Below are positions 1 through 8,093 of a DNA stretch of 64,000 bases, piece by piece; positions within the stretch are counted from its first letter, which is position 1; every line of letters begins with the position of its first letter. Below the pieces are notes generated by a model. The model saw only the letters and a list, made by a program, of their open reading frames with translations. It made no database searches and was not told where the DNA came from. Source of the DNA: Mesonia phycicola (GTDB taxonomy: Bacteria > Bacteroidota > Bacteroidia > Flavobacteriales > Flavobacteriaceae); assembly GCF_900141885.1 (NCBI RefSeq), contig NZ_FQYY01000007.1, positions 1 to 64,000 on the forward strand, written 5' to 3'. Made by a program: the position numbers and the translations under genes.

Positions 1-117
1 GCCATTCAGGGAAAATTGACCTCCAGATCTTATGAAACCCAAACGGGTGAAAAAAGATATGTAACCGAAGTGGTGGTACAGGAAATTTTATTTCTTGGAA
101 ATCAAGTTGCGGAATAA
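1..117 (+). CDS. ssb: Single-stranded DNA-binding protein, C-terminal end (partial)
   Basis: The window opens inside a reading frame that codes 38 residues and ends with TAA at 115-117. It contains the segment KLTSRSYETQTGEKRYVTEV, a typical stretch of the SSB OB-fold in Bacteroidetes, where a strand is followed by the T-E-V-V-V strand. The protein ends soon after the OB fold (GNQVAE) and lacks the usual acidic DDDIPF-type tail that recruits partner proteins. That is common for SSB copies on plasmids and conjugative elements. It sits next to a RadC-family gene, which fits an integrated element. The start lies outside the window. I am fairly sure of the family, and the mobile origin is inferred from neighbours. 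Confidence 0.8.
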   Translation, partial: AIQGKLTSRSYETQTGEKRYVTEVVVQEILFLGNQVAE

Positions 118-125
118 GTTAAAAT

Positions 126-163
126 AAAGAGGGCATATCCGTCTAAAGTTTTGCCCTCTTTTT
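126..163 (+). terminator. Rho-independent terminator after ssb
   Basis: A 10-bp stem (AAAGAGGGCA pairing with TGCCCTCTTT) encloses a 16-nt loop and is followed by a T run. It lies 9 bases after the ssb stop. Confidence 0.85.
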
Positions 164-196
164 CATTGTTAATCTTTAAAAAAAAATAAAAGTATC

Positions 197-646
197 ATGA
201 AAACCAAAGTTAATGAAATTCAAATCAGCTACCACGGAAATCAAACGATAAATACCACTTTTAAAATTGGATGTTCACAAGATGCTGCCCAACTGGCTTT
301 TGAACATTGGGATCAAAACCATATCGAAATGCAGGAGCATTTTAAAATTCTATTGCTCAATAATTCCAATATTGTCAAAGGTATTTATGAGGTTTCAAAA
401 GGTGGCATTACCGGAACCTTAGTAGATCTTAGAATCTTATTTGCCGTTGTTTTAAAAAGTTTGTCTACAGCGATCATACTTTTGCATAACCACCCAAGCG
501 GTACTTTAAAACCTAGTGAAGCTGATCGACAGCTTACCCAAAAGATTATCAAAGCGGGAGAATTATTGGATGTCAAAGTTCTCGATCATCTTATCATTAC
601 TCCTAAAAAAGAGTATTACAGTTTTGCCGATCAGGGAGTTTTGTAA
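197..646 (+). CDS. RadC-family JAB/MPN domain protein
   Basis: A 149-residue protein of the RadC/JAB group. The JAMM metal-binding motif is complete, HNHPSG followed by SEAD, near residues 97-110, so a zinc-dependent hydrolase or nuclease-like fold is expected. It lacks the N-terminal helix-hairpin-helix region of chromosomal RadC (about 220 residues). Short forms like this are common on conjugative elements and plasmids, where they often sit near ssb, as here. The biological role of RadC proteins is unsettled; the old DNA-repair label rests on weak evidence. The ATG start is clear and a terminator follows 37 bases after the stop. Family call is firm, function unknown. Confidence 0.85.
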   Translation: MKTKVNEIQISYHGNQTINTTFKIGCSQDAAQLAFEHWDQNHIEMQEHFKILLLNNSNIVKGIYEVSKGGITGTLVDLRILFAVVLKSLSTAIILLHNHPSGTLKPSEADRQLTQKIIKAGELLDVKVLDHLIITPKKEYYSFADQGVL

Positions 647-683
647 ACCACTGAAAACAAAAATTTAATTGGAATGATAGAAA

Positions 684-708
684 AGCCCTCAAGGATTGAG
701 GGTTTTTT
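684..708 (+). terminator. Terminator after the radC-like gene
   Basis: A 7-bp stem (CCCTCAA / TTGAGGG) with a 3-base loop is followed by six Ts. Confidence 0.8.
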
Positions 709-802
709 ATCAGCTTATTTCTTTAGTTATTTGTAAAGCCGTTAGTCTGCTAAAAGGTTTTTATTTTTCAATGCATCGCAGAGGAAAAGGAAAAGCAAGA
801 GG

Positions 803-940
803 GTAACACGCAGAGCGGTGTTACTTTTCCTGACTTCCTTTATAGATAGGGCTTTCAAATTTTTCGATTTTGAAATTTCCTAAAAATTTGCTGCAAATAG
901 TCTCGACCGCCCTAAAAGCAGGATACTATTTGCAGCAAAT
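803..940. repeat. Two inverted repeats in the noncoding part of the mobile element
   Basis: The noncoding stretch between the radC-like gene and the transposase remnant holds two dyad structures. GTAACAC (803-809) pairs with GTGTTAC (818-824). A longer perfect pair of 16-base arms, ATTTGCTGCAAATAGT (886-901) and its complement (925-940), is separated by 23 bases. The second pair is too long to be chance and has no T run, so it is not a normal terminator. It could be a transfer origin, a site for a recombinase or relaxase, an IS end, or a structured RNA. No gene was seen in 709-1090. Confidence 0.6.
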
Positions 941-1095
941 AATATTTTAACTCAGTAATTAATTAGGTCTTTATTTTATTTCTGACTAGAATAATCTAAA
1001 AAAAATATTTAGCCCACTCCGTTGCAGATGAGTATAGCTCACGTTTTGAGTGTATTTAAAACCTCCCCTTGCGGGTTTGCAAGCACCCTCAAAAA

Positions 1096-1650
1096 TCTGT
1101 TAGCCTACAATCAATTCGATGCCGGCTTTTTGTGCTTTGTACTTTATTTTGGTGATCAAATCGTAATAGCTCCAGTTGCGCAATACAAATTCTTCTTATT
1201 TGGCTAGTTTAATTTTACTTTCCTAATTCATCAGCATCAAAGTGCCTGCCTGGTGCTGCACACAAAAATTAATCAGCTGACGGCTATAGAGTTTTAACCG
1301 AGAACGTACTTATCGGAGTTCTTTTTCTTTAAAATGATTCATCGCTTTTAATTTGCGCTTTCTCCCTTTGCCGGATTTGGTATAGGTGACCGCACTTTTT
1401 GCCCGTTGCGCTGCTGCCTGTATCGCTAAGCGTCGATGTAAAAACTCTTCTTTATTCCCAATGTGGAGTTTACTGTCTCCTACTTTAACTACAATAGGAT
1501 GTGCAAGCGATAGCGATGCTTCTGCCACCTTTGCCGGTTTTAACGGATGTTTCTCTTTTTCCATTTCAAAAACAGCCAGCCAATAGGTCTTTCCGTTTTT
1601 TAGCTGCAAGTGAGAAGAGCAAAGCGGAGAACTTTATAAGAAATGGCAAG
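1096..1650 (-). pseudogene. TnpB-type (IS200/IS605 OrfB-like) transposase remnant
   Basis: On the minus strand, 1310-1609 codes a TnpB-like stretch with NKEEFLHRRLAIQ and a basic GKGRKRKLKA segment. The same frame continues past an in-frame TAA (about 1310) with YSRQLINFCVQHQAGTLMLM. After another stop and a shift it gives VLRNWSYYDLITKIKYKAQ (about 1110-1190). This order of motifs matches the RuvC-like core of TnpB proteins. At least two stops and a frameshift, and the lack of the N-terminus and zinc-finger end, make it a dead fragment. I saw no intact TnpA. Family call is from motif memory and is fairly confident; exact ends are approximate. Confidence 0.65.
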
Positions 1651-2171
1651 CGCTATTTAAGCATCCTTATGCTACCATCAAGTGTCAATGGGATTTGATC
1701 ATATAATACCATAAAGAGGTATCAAAGCAGCTTCAGTTGATTATCGTTCTAGCCTATAATCTAAGATGGTTGTTCCATAGTAAAACAGATCTTATGCAAC
1801 TGCTACTAAACCACTTTTTAAGACTCAGGGAACTCAAAGACACTTATGTAAGGGGAGATGAATTTTTTAAAGGATCGAATCAAAAAGGAACCGAAATCAA
1901 TATTTTTTATACCAATTTATTTTATTTTTAAAAGCAAATCAGGTGGTTTTGGGGCAGACTGCCATTAAGTGATTTAGCTTTAAGAATATAATATATCTAG
2001 GTAAAATCATATTTATTCTATCAATCGTTTCAACAATAATGCAAATGAAAAATTACAAAATGACTTGATTACTGCGCAATATTTATAAAACAAGAAATTA
2101 ACTTATTTTTAACAAAATAAAATAATGCAAGTTGTAATTTTAATAACGTTTAACTTTATAACTTAATTATT
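1651..2171. other. Gene-poor stretch with a possible decayed reading frame
   Basis: No convincing gene. On the plus strand from about 1617 to 1931 one frame reads protein-like sequence (for example LYKKWQALFKHPYATIKCQW) but is broken by an in-frame TAA near 1708. I do not recognise it. The last 240 bases are AT-rich spacer leading to the next gene. Confidence 0.35.
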
Positions 2172-2615
2172 ATGAAAAATTTTCAAAAAATTATTATTGT
2201 ATTATTTTTAGCAGTGTGGTTACCAAATTATGCTGTTAACGAGCTGAATAGAAATGCTGAAAGTACAGACGGCTATGTGGAGAATGATTTTTCATTTGAA
2301 AAAAAAATGTCTGCCTCAGATATGCTATATTTCGTTAAAATCCCTTTAAAAGGAACATTAACTATCAGCGGTTGCACTATGACTTATGATATTGTTGTAT
2401 CTTATAACATATTAAAAGATGAGGTCACTAATGTAAGTGGAAGTTTAACTTTCAGTGGTTCATGCTCAGGTTCGGTCGATTTTGATATAGCATTGAGGTC
2501 TAATAGTGATGGTACAATTAATGAATTGCCGGTCATCGATAAAGATATTAATTATCAGGGTGAATTTGAACAATTCCTTGTTACAGAGATTAATAATGCT
2601 ATAATCAAAAACTAA
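2172..2615 (+). CDS. Secreted protein of unknown function
   Basis: A 147-residue protein with an N-terminal signal peptide (MKNFQKIIIVLFLAVWLPNY). The mature part alternates short hydrophobic and Ser/Thr/Gly-rich strands (GTLTISGCTM, NVSGSLTFSGSCSGSVDF), which suggests a small beta-sandwich. Two cysteines in the strand region may form a disulfide. I do not recognise the family. It is a cargo gene of the mobile element, transcribed with its own terminator, and codes no obvious enzyme motif. Confidence 0.6.
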   Translation: MKNFQKIIIVLFLAVWLPNYAVNELNRNAESTDGYVENDFSFEKKMSASDMLYFVKIPLKGTLTISGCTMTYDIVVSYNILKDEVTNVSGSLTFSGSCSGSVDFDIALRSNSDGTINELPVIDKDINYQGEFEQFLVTEINNAIIKN

Positions 2616-2633
2616 AAATATTATTACTTTTAT

Positions 2634-2670
2634 AAGAGCCACTCTAAGTTGTATAGAATGGCTCTTTTTT
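2634..2670 (+). terminator. Terminator after the 2172-2615 gene
   Basis: A 12-base stem with one mismatch (AGAGCCACTCTA / TAGAATGGCTCT) is followed by a run of Ts. Confidence 0.8.
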
Positions 2671-2700
2671 CTTAAACTAGATAACTTTAAGGTGAATATT

Positions 2701-3396
2701 ATGAAAACTAAAAAAATTAATTTTAATAGTGGTTTAGTAATCGTGTTTTTATTACTTAATCATCTTTCTTTATTTCCCCAAGTTTCTTCTCTACAAAATT
2801 CCAAACATGATCCCAAAAAATTTGTGCCTTCATTCTTTTCATATAAGACAATTATTACAAATGATTTTGGGACAGATATTTCTTTAGAAGAAAAAATAGC
2901 CAAATCTGCATTTGATAATTTTCAAAGAGATTTTATAGCAAATTCAAATGTTCTTCTTTTAGATGGTTATACTTTTCCTAATCTCGATCCAGGTGTATCG
3001 GTGAATTTTGAGCATCAAGATTTTGTGATCTCATACCGACAAGGAAATTTCAAGATGGATGTGTCATCTGATGAATGTTACGAATTTGAATCTGTCAAAT
3101 TCAAAAAAATGCAAAAATTTGATATGTTCAAGCTTGAACCTACAGAAAGCGCATACGTTCACGAAGATGGTAATTTTATTATAGTTATCGATTCCACTTT
3201 GCACTGGAAAATTCAACCTGCCCTATTTGCAAATCAAATGTTTCCTTATGGAGTATCGAAAGTTTACGATAAAAATAAAAAAAAATTAACAAAACTTATT
3301 CATGTTGAAAATGCAACATCCGAACAAATTTCTAAATTGGAATTAAATGATTTTAGCTCTACCAATTGCACCAAAATCAAGCCATTTTTTTTGTGA
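2701..3396 (+). CDS. Secreted protein of unknown function
   Basis: A protein of about 231 residues. An upstream GTG at 2692 is in frame, but ATG at 2701 gives a cleaner signal peptide (basic MKTKKINF then a hydrophobic run ending LFPQ). The rest has no motif I recognise; it is rich in Asp, Phe and Lys and has two late cysteines. It follows the previous secreted gene after a terminator and is probably a second cargo gene. The next gene is on the opposite strand about 440 bases away. Confidence 0.55.
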   Translation: MKTKKINFNSGLVIVFLLLNHLSLFPQVSSLQNSKHDPKKFVPSFFSYKTIITNDFGTDISLEEKIAKSAFDNFQRDFIANSNVLLLDGYTFPNLDPGVSVNFEHQDFVISYRQGNFKMDVSSDECYEFESVKFKKMQKFDMFKLEPTESAYVHEDGNFIIVIDSTLHWKIQPALFANQMFPYGVSKVYDKNKKKLTKLIHVENATSEQISKLELNDFSSTNCTKIKPFFL

Positions 3397-3834
3397 TGGA
3401 AGTTAAAACGGTTTCTAAATTTGAGTACTTCGAAATTTTTTTCCTGTAATTTAATATAATGCAGTTTAAAGAATCAAAGGTATCACATAAACTAGCTATT
3501 GAGTAAATCATCCTATTATAAACTTTAACATATTAAATCATTTAAATACTTTATATATTTGATAGTCTTACTTTATTTATGAATACTTTAACTTTAATAA
3601 ATTACTACAATATTAATTAATATACTTGTTAATATCGGATTGCGGTGTTATTATTGGAAACAAACTATATAAGCACAATTTTAGTTTAAATCAAAAACTT
3701 GTCAAATCCTAAAATAATTTAAACCATTATCAAATTATTTTTATTTAACTTGTAACTTATATTCAAAGGAATTTCCTGTTGGACTGTATCCCTCAAAGCT
3801 CTGGCTTTAGTCTATAGTGAAGATTACTAAATTT
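3397..3834. other. AT-rich intergenic stretch
   Basis: No gene, RNA or clear regulatory element seen. The region separates convergent genes (secreted cargo protein and integrase) and is very AT-rich. Confidence 0.5.
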
Positions 3835-5043
3835 CTAAAAATTAATAACAGTATCTAGAGCATCATCTGCATCTTTATGAATAAAGTTAGCTTGGTAATT
3901 TATCGTAGTGGTAACCGAAGAATGGCGATAAAGTTTCTGAAGCATTTGAATTGGAATTTTATCGCCGGAAATATTACCAAAACTATGTCTAGCAATATGC
4001 ATACTCATTTTTTTGTTAATGCCTAGTTTGGCAGCAACTTTTTTCAAATGTCTATTCAGGTTTCGAGTTACAGTTTGTGTTCTTATAGAAACCTTTTGAG
4101 TGTCATTCAAATCCGTGCCTGTTAAATAATCGAAAATTAAATCATTATTCAATGGACTGTTTTGTCGATATTTTTTAAAAATTGAAATAGCCTTATCAGG
4201 TGTTTTTAGCGTTACAAGCTTACTGTTTTTATTCATCCGGTATCTTAATCTATTATCATAAAAATCAGACCACTTTAGCTTTAAAACATCACCTACTCTT
4301 ATACCAGCAAAATAAAAACTAATAAGCCATACATCGACCGCTTTTTGCTGAGCCTCTGTCAAATCTGTACTGCTCTCTAATTTCTTAATTTCTTTGCGGT
4401 TCAGTCCAATTTTTTGTGATTCAGGAATTCGTATCTGGACTTTCCCTTTTCCAAATGGATATCTTCCTCTATCCACTAAAGATTCAGATATCGCCAAATT
4501 GTAAATGGTTCTTATTAAGATCAGATAATTTACAACTGTTCTTGGTGAGCGTTTTTTATTGTGTAGTAAATATGTTTCAAATTTCCTTAGAAGGGGGACA
4601 TTAAGTTCATTAAAAGATAACTCATTTTTTCTGAGAAAACTCTTAAACTTTTTAAGGCGACCAAGCTCGGTATCGTATTGATGATGTTTTTCTCTGTCCT
4701 TTAGGTTTTTCAGATGCAAATCTGCAACTACAAAAAAGTCAACTTTTTTGTTCTGCCTAAGATTTTTCTTAATCATTTTTACGGTCTGGTAATCGGAATT
4801 ATTTTCAGCTTCTAGAACTTTTTTATTTGCTTCGGCAACTTTAGTAAGTAAAAAGTTATTAATGATATTCGCATTAGGATGAGATTTCCTAACGCATCTA
4901 TTCTTCTCATCCCAATACTTTTCTTCAATATATTGACCAGTTCCTAAATAAGAACTTTTTCTATCTTTGGTAATCCTGACAGCGATTGGATATTGACCTT
5001 CAGGATTTCTTTTTTTTCTGAGTACTGCTTTAACGGTGGCCAT
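3835..5043 (-). CDS. Tyrosine recombinase / integrase of the mobile element
   Basis: A 402-residue phage-type integrase in the Bacteroidetes style. Residues 1-90 resemble the N-terminal arm-binding domain (opening with basic KAVLRKKRNPEG), followed by a SAM-like core-binding domain at about 110-200. The catalytic domain shows the first Arg in FAGIRVGDVLKLKWSD, the HxxR box in MHIARHSFGN, the second His in YRHSSVTTT and the nucleophile Tyr in INYQ. All catalytic residues are present, so it should be active. It reads away from the tRNA fragment at 5203-5250, the usual place for the integrase of an element that inserts in a tRNA gene. It likely catalyses integration and excision there. Confidence 0.9.
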   Translation of the reverse strand: MATVKAVLRKKRNPEGQYPIAVRITKDRKSSYLGTGQYIEEKYWDEKNRCVRKSHPNANIINNFLLTKVAEANKKVLEAENNSDYQTVKMIKKNLRQNKKVDFFVVADLHLKNLKDREKHHQYDTELGRLKKFKSFLRKNELSFNELNVPLLRKFETYLLHNKKRSPRTVVNYLILIRTIYNLAISESLVDRGRYPFGKGKVQIRIPESQKIGLNRKEIKKLESSTDLTEAQQKAVDVWLISFYFAGIRVGDVLKLKWSDFYDNRLRYRMNKNSKLVTLKTPDKAISIFKKYRQNSPLNNDLIFDYLTGTDLNDTQKVSIRTQTVTRNLNRHLKKVAAKLGINKKMSMHIARHSFGNISGDKIPIQMLQKLYRHSSVTTTINYQANFIHKDADDALDTVINF

Positions 5044-5202
5044 AATAAATGTTTTAGACTATAAAGATAATAAAAACAGGTACAACATAGGTACAACATT
5101 TTGTGTATTTAATTGATATTACTTGATTGTAAATACTATTTAAATTTAATTAAAGAATTGAAAATCAATGTTTTTGTTTGTTGTTGTTGCAGTATGGTTA
5201 AA

Positions 5203-5250
5203 CACTCATAACCCGAAGGTCACTGGTTCGAGTCCAGTTCCCGCTACTAA
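5203..5250 (+). other. tRNA-Met(CAU) 3' fragment, probable attachment site
   Basis: The sequence contains an anticodon loop CTCATAA, a variable region, a T-arm ACTGG-TTCGAGT-CCAGT and an acceptor 3' strand TCCCGCT plus discriminator A. This is the 3' half of an elongator tRNA-Met. The 5' half is missing: nothing upstream pairs with the acceptor strand, and there is no D-arm. A lone tRNA 3' end beside an integrase is the classic scar of site-specific integration. The restored full tRNA should lie at the other element end, outside the window. Confidence 0.8.
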
Positions 5251-5253
5251 GCA

Positions 5254-5284
5254 AAGCTTCACAGAAATGTGAAGCTTTTTTTAT
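5254..5284 (+). terminator. Terminator after the tRNA fragment
   Basis: An 11-bp stem (AAAGCTTCACA / TGTGAAGCTTT) with a 4-base loop is followed by Ts. It was probably the native terminator of the target tRNA gene. Confidence 0.85.
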
Positions 5285-5287
5285 TAC

Positions 5288-5572
5288 CTAAATTTTAATG
5301 TCTCTTGTGGTAATATTATAATAAGAACTCACTTTAAAGCTTATCTCATTTGTATTAAAATTTGGTTGAAACTTTTTAGGAGCCTTTGTTGTTAGTTGTT
5401 TTTTTAGTAAAAAATAAATAATTGAGCCTAAAACAGGAAAAAATAAAACAGCAAGAAGTGAAATTGTATTTATATAGGGTTCTTTAAATCTAGACCTAGT
5501 AATATCTATGATAGCTGCAAACCATAATACAATGGTTAAAATTATAAGTGAAATAATTAATATTATATACAT
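5288..5572 (-). CDS. Small membrane protein with PLDc_N-like domain
   Basis: A 94-residue protein with two transmembrane segments at about residues 2-22 and 36-56. The pattern LWFAAIIDITRSRF, then a loop, then LAVLFFPVLGSIIYFL matches the phospholipase D N-terminal membrane domain (PLDc_N) seen as a stand-alone protein in many bacteria. No catalytic HKD motif is present. The tail is polar. Role unknown. It is the first chromosomal gene next to the attachment site and may be a single-gene unit. Confidence 0.6.
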   Translation of the reverse strand: MYIILIISLIILTIVLWFAAIIDITRSRFKEPYINTISLLAVLFFPVLGSIIYFLLKKQLTTKAPKKFQPNFNTNEISFKVSSYYNITTRDIKI

Positions 5573-5624
5573 TTTTAAAATTAATATTGTTACTGCGAAA
5601 ATTTTATAATACTAAAGTTAAAAA

Positions 5625-8093
5625 TTATAATTGTATTTGTAAAGTAGTATAAAAAGTTCTTGGTTCACTTGGTAAAATACCAGGACCAGGATAACCTGTA
5701 GCTCGTTTAGTGAAGTAATAGTTATTGGTAAAATTGTTTATACCTGCTTCTATTTTAAAATTTTTGTAAGTGTAACTAGCAGATAAATCTGCCACGTAGT
5801 AAGAAGGTATTTCTCCAAAAATACCATACGTATTATCGCTAGTGTTGGTAGGTGTGTTATTACTATCTGTGTATTGAGAAGACACGTAAGTTAATTGTGT
5901 ACTAACTTTAAAATTTTTATAGCCTAGCGTAGTACCTGTTTTAATATTAAATAAAGGTACAAATTCTACTTTATTACCTTCTATGCCAGTTACATCACTT
6001 TTAATGTATTCTCCGTTTGTAATAGCATTATTTATAAAGGCATTCCAAGAAATATTTTGATTTTGATTAAAAAAAGTATTACTAATATCCCAATCTACTA
6101 AAGCTTCCCATCCGTAGGTTAAAGCAGTACCTAAATTGCTTCTGTAGCTTACTACCGCCGCACTACCATTAGGGTTAGAGGTTTGGTATTCACCAATTTT
6201 ATCGTCATATAAAAGTGCATAGATACTAGTATCGTAACTTAAAACATTATTTATTTTACCGCGTACTCCAATATCTGAGGTAAAACCTTTTTCGTCTGTA
6301 ATATTAGGGTCTATTACCTGGCTGGGAGAAACGGTTCTTATATCGCTAAAAGTTACAGATCTATAATTCTGAGAAATATTTCCGTAGAATTCGGTTCTAT
6401 TAAATGGTTTGTAACTTAGACCTACACCTAGTAATAAAAAATTACGTTCTTTTACAATATCTTCTTCTACCAATTCATCTAAAATAACATTCCCCGCTAA
6501 ATCTGTATTTATATTTCTATAATAACCATCTGCTTTGGTTCTTATATTTTCAAATCTAAAGCCTGGCGTAACAGTGAATTCAGAAGAAATTCTGAATATA
6601 TTCTCTCCAAATAAAGAAAAATTTTGATTAGGATACACGTAGTCGCTCTGGCTAGCATAATCAGGAAACTCACTAGTAGCAAGATTAAAATTAGCGTCAC
6701 CACCGCTGCTACCAGGTCCTTGTATGGCTGTATTTCTAGCTTGGTAATATTTACCTCCTATTAAAAAAGCACTTTTTTGATTGTTTATTTTATATTCTTG
6801 AAGAAATCTAGCCTCTGCTCCCCAGTTTACAAAATCACCCAAAATTAAGTCTCTAACAGTCCCGGGAGTGTCTGCATTACTTACTCGGTTTGATAGATAG
6901 CCAACCGTACTTCTGCTAGCATCTAAACCAAATAGTTGTAAAGAGAAATTGGCTTTATCTGTAAATTTATGTTTTAAACGTAAAGCTAATAAATTCCAAT
7001 TTACATCAAACCAATTACGTTCTCTATTGCTTTGAAACATATCTTCATTAAACATAAAATCAGTAAGACCTCCAGGTTGTTTTGCTAGATAATCAAAAAG
7101 AGTATAATCAAAATGAAGTGAAGTTTTCTCGTTAAATTGGTAATTAAGATTTACAAAAAAGTTTCTGCTATTAAAGTTAGAATTTGGTCTAAAACCGTCT
7201 CCTTGTTTATAGTTGAAAAAGGTGTAGTAGCTAAATTTGCCTTTTGTGCCACTTAAACTCGTAAAATTGGTAAATAGATTGTAAGAGCCTAGCGTATTTC
7301 TACTTATAAGCTCAATACTTTTTTTAGAAGGGTCTTGAAATTGAAAATTGACCAAACCTCCAAATTGTGTTCCGTATTGTAGTGATGCTGCACCTTTCAC
7401 TACCTGTATTTCTTTTAAAGCTTCTGTAGGGGGCGTGTAATAACTCTCTGGGTAACCAAGTACATCTGCACTAATGTCATAGCCATTTTGTCTAGTATTA
7501 AAGTTACTGGTGCGGTTAGGGTTTAAACCCCTACCACCAATATTTAACTGCAAACCACCGTCAGAATTTTCACTAAAAGTAATTCCAGAAACTTGTGCAT
7601 AAATTTGTCTAGCAGTATTAACAGACTTGTTGGCAACTAATTTATTAACGAGTACCGTCTCCGTTTTTTTTCCAGCATAAATAGCTGTTTCTTCAATATC
7701 TTTAAGGTGTTTTAAAGCAAATACACGGTCTTTATTACGCTGAATAACCACTTCATTTAAAGCAACAATATCTTGTAAAATGACAAATATTTCTTTTTGA
7801 TTGGTGCTAAATTGCTGCTCTTCTACTAGAAAATAGTCTTTATAGAAATATAAAGTAATAGTTTCTTTTTCTGAAGAAATAGAAAAACGTCCATCGGTAT
7901 CTGTAATAGTAGATTTTCCTAAGCTATCAAACACCTCTACATTTGCAAGAGGTTTGCCATGTTGGTTTACTACGGTACCAGAAATATTATTTTGTGCCCA
8001 AGTAAATGAAACAGTAAAAAGTAATAAAATATTAAAAACCCAAGATGGTGTCTTTAAAAGGAAGTATCCAGGTTTTTTGTTTAAAAGATTCAT
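5625..8093 (-). CDS. TonB-dependent outer-membrane receptor, FecA-like
   Basis: About 822 residues from ATG at 8093; the frame extends to a TTG at 8105, but the ATG starts a good signal peptide ending FTWAQ. Order of parts: signal peptide, carboxypeptidase-like regulatory domain (about 40-110, GTVVNQHGKPLANVEVFD), plug with VVKGAASLQYGTQFGG, then a 22-strand-type barrel ending in the aromatic FYTTLQIQL. It should import an iron complex or similar ligand using TonB energy. The resemblance to FecA (ferric citrate) receptors and the imelysin/di-heme neighbours suggest iron; the ligand is not shown by sequence. Its start overlaps the end of the upstream HTTM gene by 62 bases, so the two are co-transcribed. 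Confidence 0.85.
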   Translation of the reverse strand: MNLLNKKPGYFLLKTPSWVFNILLLFTVSFTWAQNNISGTVVNQHGKPLANVEVFDSLGKSTITDTDGRFSISSEKETITLYFYKDYFLVEEQQFSTNQKEIFVILQDIVALNEVVIQRNKDRVFALKHLKDIEETAIYAGKKTETVLVNKLVANKSVNTARQIYAQVSGITFSENSDGGLQLNIGGRGLNPNRTSNFNTRQNGYDISADVLGYPESYYTPPTEALKEIQVVKGAASLQYGTQFGGLVNFQFQDPSKKSIELISRNTLGSYNLFTNFTSLSGTKGKFSYYTFFNYKQGDGFRPNSNFNSRNFFVNLNYQFNEKTSLHFDYTLFDYLAKQPGGLTDFMFNEDMFQSNRERNWFDVNWNLLALRLKHKFTDKANFSLQLFGLDASRSTVGYLSNRVSNADTPGTVRDLILGDFVNWGAEARFLQEYKINNQKSAFLIGGKYYQARNTAIQGPGSSGGDANFNLATSEFPDYASQSDYVYPNQNFSLFGENIFRISSEFTVTPGFRFENIRTKADGYYRNINTDLAGNVILDELVEEDIVKERNFLLLGVGLSYKPFNRTEFYGNISQNYRSVTFSDIRTVSPSQVIDPNITDEKGFTSDIGVRGKINNVLSYDTSIYALLYDDKIGEYQTSNPNGSAAVVSYRSNLGTALTYGWEALVDWDISNTFFNQNQNISWNAFINNAITNGEYIKSDVTGIEGNKVEFVPLFNIKTGTTLGYKNFKVSTQLTYVSSQYTDSNNTPTNTSDNTYGIFGEIPSYYVADLSASYTYKNFKIEAGINNFTNNYYFTKRATGYPGPGILPSEPRTFYTTLQIQL

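Noticed and set aside
1022-1698. Several plus-strand frames of 61-66 residues
   Set aside because: They are opposite-strand shadows of the TnpB remnant, which has recognisable motifs on the minus strand.
5161-5250. Complete tRNA-Met gene at the attachment site
   Set aside because: Only the anticodon, variable, T-arm and acceptor 3' parts are present; no D-arm or 5' acceptor strand was found.
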